The notes under the pieces: generated by a model
Databases searched by the model: none
Told to the model about the DNA's origin: nothing
The model's input: only the letters and a program-made list of their open reading frames with translations
In this document: in pieces, positions 1 through 4,868 of the stretch
Layout: every line of letters begins with the position of its first letter
Position numbering within the stretch: position 1 is the first letter of the stretch
NCBI GenBank assembly: GCA_021792815.1
Contig: JAJYTX010000126.1
Span: 1 to 7,228, forward strand
From: Pseudomonadota bacterium
GTDB lineage: Bacteria > Pseudomonadota > Gammaproteobacteria > Steroidobacterales > Steroidobacteraceae
Length of the DNA: 7,228 nt
Reading direction: 5' to 3'
Made by a program: the position numbers and the translations under genes

Positions 1-28
1 CGGGGCTCAACGCTCATCGGCCCATCCA

Positions 29-57
29 TGATAACCCGTGGCTATCAGGAGATAGCC
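29..57 (+). promoter_or_regulatory. Overlapping inverted repeats upstream of the cysteine synthase gene
   Basis: Seen: TGATAACC (29-36), a 3-base spacer, then GGCTATCA (40-47) form a near-perfect inverted repeat (7 of 8 positions). The same right arm, GGCTATC (40-46), is also perfectly complementary to GATAGCC (51-57) across a 4-base loop, AGGA. The two pairings exclude each other. As DNA, ATA-N9-TAT (31-45) fits the T-N11-A pattern recognised by LysR-type regulators, the family that includes the cysteine regulator CysB. As RNA, the 40-57 hairpin followed by the T-rich stretch at 63-68 could be a weak terminator for an upstream gene or an attenuator arm. Which of these applies, if any, cannot be told from one sequence. 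The tandem stop codons TGA TAA at 29-34 lie within it. Confidence 0.35.
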
Positions 58-78
58 CACCGTTGTTTGTGGCCGCAG

Positions 79-103
79 CCCGTCGCGGGGTAGAACAGCT
101 ACC
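79..103 (+). other. Small hairpins in the leader just before the RBS
   Basis: Two short inverted repeats follow one another: CCCG (79-82) with CGGG (86-89) around a 3-base loop, and GGTAG (89-93) with CTACC (99-103) around AACAG. They share base 89, so they are adjacent or slightly competing. The second ends only seven bases before the ribosome binding site at 110-115, so folding could affect translation of the cysteine synthase gene. No known riboswitch family is recognised. A weak promoter reading (TTGTGG at 67-72, TAGAAC at 91-96, 18-base spacer) overlaps the same bases, in which case the hairpins would not be transcribed. Confidence 0.2.
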
Positions 104-109
104 GGGTAC

Positions 110-115
110 AAGGAG
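110..115 (+). promoter_or_regulatory. Ribosome binding site for the cysteine synthase gene
   Basis: AAGGAG at 110-115 matches the Shine-Dalgarno consensus and lies six bases before the GTG at 122. It decides the start: no ATG is available nearby in this frame, and the protein then begins with the usual short N-terminus before the conserved IGGTP motif. It is the only strong ribosome binding site noted before a gene in this window. Confidence 0.75.
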
Positions 116-121
116 AATCCG

Positions 122-1063
122 GTGATCCACGACAGCATTCTCGGCACGATCGGCGGCACGCCCATCGTGCGCATCAGGCGCCTCGCTCCGCGCCACGTCA
201 CGATGTACGTCAAGTGCGAGTTCTTCAATCCGCTGAGCTCGGTCAAGGATCGGCTCGCGATCGGGATCATCGAGGATGCGGAGCAGAAAGGCGAGCTCAA
301 GGCCGGCCAGACGGTGGTCGAGGCCACTTCGGGCAATACCGGCATTGCGCTGGCCATGGTGTGCGCTGCCAAGGGCTACCCATTCGTCGCGGTCATGGCC
401 GAAAACTTCTCGGTGGAGCGACGGAAGATCATGCGCATGCTCGGTGCACGCGTGGTGCTGACGCCGGCGGCCGAGCGGGGCACGGGCATGGTCCGCAAGG
501 CTGCCGAGCTCGCCCGCAAGCACGGCTGGTTCCTCGCCCGGCAGTTCGAGAATCCCGCCAACCCGGCCTACCACCGCAACACCACCGGCCCAGAAATCCT
601 CAAGGACTTCGCGGGCGCCCGGCTCGATTACTTTGTCAGCGGCTGGGGCACCGGCGGAACCCTCACCGGTGCCGGCCAGATGATCCGGCTCGCCCGGCCG
701 GAGGTGCAGATCATCGCCACCGAGCCCGCGGCCGCGTCGCTGCTCTCGGGCCAGACTTTCTCGCCCCACAAGATCCAGGGCTGGACGCCGGATTTCATTC
801 CTGAGGTACTGGACCGGAAGGTGCCCCACCGCGTCGTGTCCGTGACCGACGGGGAAGCGATCGAGGCATCCCGTGCCCTGGCGCGTAGCGAGGGGATCTT
901 CTGCGGAATTTCCTCGGGTGGCACCTTCGCGGCGGCGCTCAAGGTCGCGGCCGAGGCGAAGCCTGAATCGGTTCTCCTCGCCATGCTGCCCGACACCGGC
1001 GAGCGGTACCTGTCGACGCCGCTGTTCGAAGGCATTTCCGAAGGTGGCGACCCGGAGCCTTGA
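122..1063 (+). CDS. cysK: Cysteine synthase (O-acyl-serine sulfhydrylase), CysK/CysM family
   Basis: A cytoplasmic PLP enzyme that replaces the acyl group of an activated serine with sulfide to give cysteine. Full length at 313 residues, starting at GTG with a good ribosome binding site. Visible fold-type II landmarks: IGGTP near residues 10-14; the PLP lysine Lys42 in SSVKDR; the substrate loop TSGNTG (69-74); the phosphate-binding GTGGT (176-180); GISSG (262-266), with Ser264 facing the pyridine nitrogen; and PDTGERYLST (290-299). The stretch around 141-160 (QFENPANP and TTGPEI) is typical of the CysK/CysM family and argues against threonine dehydratase or cystathionine beta-synthase, whose extra domains are also absent. 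One oddity: the loop that reads GIGAGFIP in standard CysK is GWTPDFIP here (220-227). The stop overlaps or abuts the next gene, a MetX-type serine O-succinyltransferase, so the natural substrate is probably O-succinylserine rather than O-acetylserine; that is inference from context. Confidence 0.88.
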   Translation: MIHDSILGTIGGTPIVRIRRLAPRHVTMYVKCEFFNPLSSVKDRLAIGIIEDAEQKGELKAGQTVVEATSGNTGIALAMVCAAKGYPFVAVMAENFSVERRKIMRMLGARVVLTPAAERGTGMVRKAAELARKHGWFLARQFENPANPAYHRNTTGPEILKDFAGARLDYFVSGWGTGGTLTGAGQMIRLARPEVQIIATEPAAASLLSGQTFSPHKIQGWTPDFIPEVLDRKVPHRVVSVTDGEAIEASRALARSEGIFCGISSGGTFAAALKVAAEAKPESVLLAMLPDTGERYLSTPLFEGISEGGDPEP

Positions 1064-1074
1064 GACACGCCGCC

Positions 1075-2208
1075 ATGAATGCCACGCTCATGCCTAAGAC
1101 TGTGCCCGCCGATCCGGACGCCCGGCGCTACGTGAAATTGCCCTCTCCGTTTCCGATGTGGCGGGGTGGGCAGCTGCACGGTGCACAGATTGCGTACGAA
1201 ACCTGGGGGAGGCTCAACCGGGCCCGCGACAATGCGTTGATGCTGTTCACAGGCCTGTCTCCGTCGGCCCACGCCGCCTCTTCCCGCGAGGACCCGAGGG
1301 ACGGCTGGTGGGAGCGCATGATCGGACCGGGCCTGGCGATCGATACCGACCGGTATTTCGTCATCTGCGTCAATTCGCTCGGCAGCTGCTTCGGCTCGAC
1401 CGGTCCGGCTTCGATCGACCCGGCCATGGGCGCCCCCTACCGTCTCGGATTTCCCGATCTTTCGGTCGAGGACATCGCCCGGGCAGGCCACGAAGTGGTC
1501 CGCTCATTCGGCATCCTGCGCCTCGATACCGTCATGGGCCCATCACTCGGCGGGATGGTCGTGCTGGCGTATGCGGCCCTGTTCCCGGGCGCCGCATCCC
1601 GGCTGGTCAGTATCTCGGGAACGGCGGCGGCTTCGCCGTTCGCGATCGCGCTCCGTTCCGTCCAGCGCGATGCGATCACCTCGGATCCGGCGTGGCGCAA
1701 CGGTCAGTACAGTGCCGAACACCCGCCGACCGCCGGCATGCGCCTGGCGCGCAAGCTCGGCACGGTAACCTATCGCTCGGCCGCGGAGTGGCAACAGCGA
1801 TTCGACCGCCAGCCGATCCGGGCCGATCTGAGGGACAGCACCCCGTTTACCTCGGAATTTGCCGTGCAGGGCTACCTCGAGGTTCAGGCCAACCGCTTCG
1901 TGAACGGCTTCGATGCCAACTGCTACCTGTACCTGTCACGCGCCATAGACCGATTCGACCTCACCGCACACGGTGAGCCCGAGGCAGTGCTGCGCAAGGC
2001 GAACCTGGAGCGCGCCCTCGTGATCGGGGTGGAGTCCGATCTGCTGTTTCCGATCGGTGAGCAGCGTTCGATCGCCCAGGCCCTGGAGGCCGCCGGCGCC
2101 GCGACCCGTTTCGCCCCGCTGCCCTGCATCGAGGGCCATGACGCGTTTCTCATCGACACCGAGCGCTTCGGACGCGAGGTCGGCCGGTTCCTCGCCCATC
2201 GCACATAA
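1075..2208 (+). CDS. metX: MetX-family acyltransferase, probable serine O-succinyltransferase
   Basis: An alpha/beta-hydrolase-fold acyltransferase that transfers an acyl group from acyl-CoA to an amino acid hydroxyl. Numbered from an upstream TTG at 1060 (five residues longer), the nucleophile is Ser162 in GPSLGGM, with Asp327 (ESDLLFP) and His360 (GHDAF) completing the triad; NSLGSCFGSTGP (105-116) is the conserved MetX core. In homoserine acetyltransferases the specificity segment reads like HALTGDSH; here it is TGLSPSAHAASS (64-75) followed by GWWE, which is the pattern I know from Xanthomonadales serine O-succinyltransferases, as are LPSPFPM near the N-terminus and the NCYLYLSR stretch (287-294). 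Together with the cysteine synthase gene immediately upstream (11-base gap from this ATG), this points to cysteine rather than methionine synthesis. The ATG at 1075 is preferred; the TTG at 1060 would overlap the upstream stop, and an ATG at 1090 is also possible. None has a strong ribosome binding site, so translational coupling is likely. Databases may label it homoserine O-acetyltransferase. Confidence 0.85.
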   Translation: MNATLMPKTVPADPDARRYVKLPSPFPMWRGGQLHGAQIAYETWGRLNRARDNALMLFTGLSPSAHAASSREDPRDGWWERMIGPGLAIDTDRYFVICVNSLGSCFGSTGPASIDPAMGAPYRLGFPDLSVEDIARAGHEVVRSFGILRLDTVMGPSLGGMVVLAYAALFPGAASRLVSISGTAAASPFAIALRSVQRDAITSDPAWRNGQYSAEHPPTAGMRLARKLGTVTYRSAAEWQQRFDRQPIRADLRDSTPFTSEFAVQGYLEVQANRFVNGFDANCYLYLSRAIDRFDLTAHGEPEAVLRKANLERALVIGVESDLLFPIGEQRSIAQALEAAGAATRFAPLPCIEGHDAFLIDTERFGREVGRFLAHRT

Positions 2209-2242
2209 GTTCAATCGCTCCACGGGGCGGGGGGATCGGATG

Positions 2243-2248
2243 CATAAT
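2243..2248 (+). promoter_or_regulatory. Possible -10 element before the PilZ gene
   Basis: CATAAT at 2243-2248 matches the sigma-70 -10 consensus at five of six positions and is preceded by a G, in the only AT-leaning part of the 87-base gap between the two genes. No convincing -35 hexamer lies 16-18 bases upstream (the best T-rich match, TTCAAT at 2210-2215, is 27 bases away). It would place the PilZ gene in its own transcription unit with a leader of about 40 bases. Confidence 0.2.
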
Positions 2249-2295
2249 GCCATCCAGAAACAATCCGAAAACGGTCATCGCCTCGCGAGAACCCC

Positions 2296-2580
2296 GTGGA
2301 ACGTCGGCTGCATACGCGTCATCGTGCCCGCACCACCGTCTATGTCAGTGTACCGGGTGGCTGCCGCAGGCTCTGCAAGGCGATCAACCTCAGCGCCACG
2401 GGCGTGTTCATCGAGACGACCAACCTCGGCCTGCGCAAGGGCCAGCAGGTCACCCTGTCCTTCGCCATCAATCTCGGGACCATCACCAAGCTGCACCGGC
2501 GCACCGCCGTCGTCGCGCACGTTTCGCGCGGCGGGACGGGCCTGATGATGGAAACGTACAACACCGCCAGGGCACTGTAG
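2296..2580 (+). CDS. Stand-alone PilZ domain protein (c-di-GMP receptor type)
   Basis: A 94-residue protein that is essentially one PilZ domain. The two cyclic-di-GMP binding motifs are both present: RxxxR as Arg8 to Arg12 (RHRAR), and [D/N]xSxxG as Asn31, Ser33, Gly36 (NLSATG), followed by the usual strand GVFIE. The C-terminal half (about 49-86) is the beta-barrel, ending in the GTGLMM segment seen at the end of many PilZ domains. No signal peptide, membrane segment or output domain is present, so it is cytoplasmic and would act by binding a partner or as a subunit of a motility or polysaccharide system. The GTG at 2296 is the only standard start after the in-frame TAA at 2245-2247, and it has only a weak GAGA upstream. 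Neither neighbour is a natural partner, so the target is unknown. Confidence 0.85.
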   Translation: MERRLHTRHRARTTVYVSVPGGCRRLCKAINLSATGVFIETTNLGLRKGQQVTLSFAINLGTITKLHRRTAVVAHVSRGGTGLMMETYNTARAL

Positions 2581-2594
2581 CCAACCGCGGTTTG

Positions 2595-2617
2595 CGCCGG
2601 ACGGATACCGCACGGCG
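2595..2617 (+). terminator. Imperfect hairpin after the PilZ gene
   Basis: CGCCG (2595-2599) pairs with CGGCG (2613-2617); inside, CGG (2602-2604) pairs with CCG (2608-2610) around ATA, with a GA/CA internal loop between the two stems. It starts 14 bases after the PilZ stop, just past a perfect 10-base palindrome AACCGCGGTT (2583-2592). No T-run follows, so at best it is a weak or Rho-assisted terminator; it may be chance in GC-rich DNA. Confidence 0.22.
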
Positions 2618-2721
2618 ACGCATCGCAGCGCGAACTCCCCGGCCACGCCCGCACCGCGCACGCGGCATCGGCGTCCGAAAATGGCCAGTTCCGATGAGAG
2701 CCGTGGCGTATCGTTTCCGGC

Positions 2722-4263
2722 GTGAAGACCGGACTGCCATTCGATCTCGCGGTGCTGGAGCGGGCCCGGCTCAGCCGTGACCCACGCTTCGACGGCAAGT
2801 TCTTCATCGGTGTCGTCTCGACCGGCATCTACTGCCGGCCGGTGTGCCCGGCCGCGCCGGCCGCCCAGAGCCGCACCCGCTATTTCCTCACAGCGGCCGC
2901 AGCGCACGCGGCGGGGTTTCGACCCTGTCTGCGCTGCCGACCCGAGGCTGCACCGGGGACCCCCGCATGGAGCGGCACTTCGGCAGTGGTGCGCCGAGCG
3001 CTGCGCCTCATCGAGGACGGTGCGCTCGATGGGTCGACGGTGGCGCAGTTCGCCACGCGCCTCGGGATCGGGTCCCGGCACCTCGCCCGTCTGTTCGCCC
3101 GCCACGTCGGCGCCTCGCCCCTGGCGGTCGCGCAGACGCGGCGTCTGCACTTCGCCAAGCGCCTGATCGATGACAGCGCACTGCCGATGACCGAGGTCGC
3201 ACTCGCCGCCGGTTTCGGGAGTCTGCGCCGATTCCATGCGGCATTCCGCGCCACCTATGGGCGGCCACCCCGCGAGCTTCGCAGGCAATGCGGCGAAGTC
3301 CCCCCCTCGGCGGCCGACGAGGTACGCCTCACGCTCTCCTACCGGCCGCCCTACGATTGGGGACAGGTGCGCAACTTTCTCGCCATGCGCGCGATCCCCG
3401 GCGTGGAAACGGTGGATGCTCGGCGTTATGCGCGCCTCATCCGGACAGCCGACGCCCATGCCGAGATCAGCGTCCAGCCGGTTCCGGATCGCGACGCGCT
3501 CGAGCTGCGCGTGCGCGGCGCGCCGACCGGCAGCCTGTTTCAGATCGCGTCGGCTGCGCGTCGGGTCTTCGATCTGTCGGCCGACCCGCAACGGATCACG
3601 GACACCCTGAGGACGGACCGGCTGTTGCGGCCGCTGATCGCGCGGATCCCCGGACTACGCATTCCCGGAGCATGGGATCCATTCGAGTGCGCGGTACGCA
3701 CGGTATTGGGACAACAGGTCAGCCTCGCGGCGGCCCGCACGCTGGCGACACGTCTGGTCCGGCGGATGGGACAACCCGCGTCCGCGGGCGCCGGCCTGAC
3801 CCATTTGTTCCCGACACCTCAGGCACTGGCGCTCGCTCCCCTCGAGGGTCTCGGCCTCACCGGCGCCCGGATCACCGCGCTCAGGACCCTGGCGGCGGCG
3901 GTCGTCGCGGGCCGGATCGCCTTCGATCGCCCCGCGGCGCAAGTGATCGGGGATCTCAGAGCGTTGCCGGGTTTCGGCGAATGGACCGCGCAGTATGTCG
4001 CGTTGCGGGCCCTCGGGGAGCCGGACGCGCTGCCGTGCGCCGACCTGGTGCTCCGACGCATGGCCGCGGACGGCACCGCCCCGTTGTCGACACAGCAGAT
4101 GCGGCGCCGGGCCGAGCCCTGGCGGCCCTGGCGCGGCTACGCTGCGCTGTACTTGTGGTGCGCGGCGAGCCCGCCGGATACACGCAAGGCCCCCTCGCGG
4201 CAGGGTCCCCGGGGCGGCTGTTCAGCGAAAGACCTGCAACCGTCCGGGCAGAGCCGGCCATGA
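2722..4263 (+). CDS. alkA: Ada N-domain/AraC HTH/AlkA fusion: alkylation-response regulator and 3-methyladenine DNA glycosylase
   Basis: A 513-residue, three-part cytoplasmic protein. Residues 1-78 are the Ada zinc domain with Cys38, Cys42, Cys69 and Cys72 at exactly the positions of E. coli Ada; Cys38 in that family takes a methyl group from DNA phosphotriesters and switches Ada into an activator. Residues about 85-190 are a two-helix-turn-helix AraC-type DNA-binding domain. Residues about 201-310 resemble the AlkA N-terminal domain, and 311-480 the HhH-GPD glycosylase, with DPFECAVRTVLGQQVS (319-334), the hairpin LPGFGEWTA (415-423), the presumed catalytic Asp441 in CADLVLRR, and WRGYAALYLW (470-479). 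It should both sense methylation damage and excise 3-methyladenine and related bases. It replaces the methyltransferase half of Ada, which is encoded by the next, overlapping gene. The last 33 or so residues are a basic, low-complexity tail beyond the normal AlkA end. GTG at 2722 is the first start after an in-frame stop at 2695-2697 and preserves Ada numbering, though no clear ribosome binding site precedes it. Confidence 0.9.
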   Translation: MKTGLPFDLAVLERARLSRDPRFDGKFFIGVVSTGIYCRPVCPAAPAAQSRTRYFLTAAAAHAAGFRPCLRCRPEAAPGTPAWSGTSAVVRRALRLIEDGALDGSTVAQFATRLGIGSRHLARLFARHVGASPLAVAQTRRLHFAKRLIDDSALPMTEVALAAGFGSLRRFHAAFRATYGRPPRELRRQCGEVPPSAADEVRLTLSYRPPYDWGQVRNFLAMRAIPGVETVDARRYARLIRTADAHAEISVQPVPDRDALELRVRGAPTGSLFQIASAARRVFDLSADPQRITDTLRTDRLLRPLIARIPGLRIPGAWDPFECAVRTVLGQQVSLAAARTLATRLVRRMGQPASAGAGLTHLFPTPQALALAPLEGLGLTGARITALRTLAAAVVAGRIAFDRPAAQVIGDLRALPGFGEWTAQYVALRALGEPDALPCADLVLRRMAADGTAPLSTQQMRRRAEPWRPWRGYAALYLWCAASPPDTRKAPSRQGPRGGCSAKDLQPSGQSRP

Positions 4264-4760
4264 ATACATCGCAGAGATCGCAAAGGATGTACTGGTACGA
4301 AATCGACACGCCGATCGGCACTGTGCTGCTCGTGGGAGACGGGCTCCATCTGACTCACGTGCACTTCCAGTCGGGACCGAAGCCGATGCGGCCGGACGAC
4401 GCCTGGGTTGCCTCACGCAGGCCGTTCGAGACCGCGATCGCGCAGTTGCAGGAGTATTTTGCGCGCAGGCGCCGTGAGTTCGACCTGCCGCTGGCGCCGA
4501 CCGGCACCGACTTCCAGCGCCGAGTCTGGCGTGCGCTCGCCACCATCCCCTACGGTGAAACGATCAGCTACGGCGAGCTGGCGCGCCGCATCGGCCATGC
4601 TCGCGCCTGCCGCGCGGTGGGACTCGCCAATGGCGCCAACCCGCTGCCCATCATCGTGCCCTGTCACCGGGTGCTCGGCTCGAATGGGGCGCTCACCGGC
4701 TTCGGCGGCGGTCTGCCGATCAAGCGGGCGCTGCTCGGACTCGAGCGAGGGAACCTCTGA
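4260..4760 (+). CDS. ogt: Methylated-DNA--protein-cysteine methyltransferase (O6-methylguanine repair)
   Basis: A 166-residue suicide enzyme that moves the methyl group from O6-methylguanine (and O4-methylthymine) in DNA onto its own cysteine. Residues about 11-80 are the variable N-terminal domain; 83-166 the conserved catalytic domain with IPYGETISYGELA (96-108), an arginine-finger position at Arg118 (RACRAVG), the hinge Asn124 in ANGANP, the active-site PCHRV with acceptor Cys135 and His136, and GFGGG followed by LLGLE with Glu162 completing the Cys-His-Glu network. Length matches Ogt or AdaB rather than full Ada. The ATG overlaps the stop of the AlkA fusion (ATGA, 4260-4263), implying translational coupling and one transcript; Mycobacterium tuberculosis alkA-ogt has the same arrangement. 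An ATG at 4287 (residue 10) is an alternative start and would lose only a non-conserved stretch, but its AAAGG is too close to the codon. Confidence 0.92.
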   Translation: MNTSQRSQRMYWYEIDTPIGTVLLVGDGLHLTHVHFQSGPKPMRPDDAWVASRRPFETAIAQLQEYFARRRREFDLPLAPTGTDFQRRVWRALATIPYGETISYGELARRIGHARACRAVGLANGANPLPIIVPCHRVLGSNGALTGFGGGLPIKRALLGLERGNL

Positions 4761-4796
4761 TCGGCCCACCGCCCCGCGTGTGATCCGGCTCATCGG

Positions 4797-4825
4797 CCGC
4801 TGCAGGCCGCGCAGCGCGGCAGCGG
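4797..4825. terminator. GC-rich hairpin between convergent genes
   Basis: GCCGCG (4806-4811) and CGCGGC (4815-4820) form a perfect 6-bp stem around CAG; outside it CCGCT (4797-4801) pairs with AGCGG (4821-4825), leaving a 4-base bulge GCAG on the left. It lies in the gap between the ogt stop and the stop of the minus-strand gene, where a bidirectional terminator would be expected. There is no T-run on either side, so intrinsic termination is doubtful. Nothing else is recognisable between 4761 and 4868. Confidence 0.3.
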
Positions 4826-4868
4826 GCGCGGCGTCCCGGGCCGTCTGTGCCGGTCCCGCACCCGCTGT

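Noticed and set aside
1..125. End of an upstream + strand gene
   Set aside because: All three frames are open from the left edge, ending at 31, 93 or 125 (the last overlapping the GTG start as GTGA), but the piece is too short to show any family signature and the AT-leaning, dyad-rich composition looks non-coding. It cannot be excluded.
14..829. 271-codon minus-strand frame over the cysteine synthase gene
   Set aside because: Shadow of the real gene; no domain signature, and the + strand frame holds a complete set of PLP-enzyme motifs.
2589..2598. Ada-box-like element before the AlkA fusion
   Set aside because: The minus strand reads GGCGCAAA here, only loosely like the E. coli Ada-box AAAGCGCA, lacks the paired box, and lies far from any identifiable promoter.
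2275..3591. 438-codon open frame on the minus strand
   Set aside because: It lies antisense to the PilZ gene and the first half of the AlkA fusion, both of which have clear family motifs. Its product is Arg/Gly/Ala-rich with no recognisable domain; long antisense frames are expected in DNA of this GC content.
3288..4259. In-frame upstream extension of the ogt reading frame (would give 490 residues)
   Set aside because: The extra 324 residues are out of frame with the AlkA domain, are low-complexity and match nothing; the catalytic protein begins at the ATG overlapping the AlkA stop.
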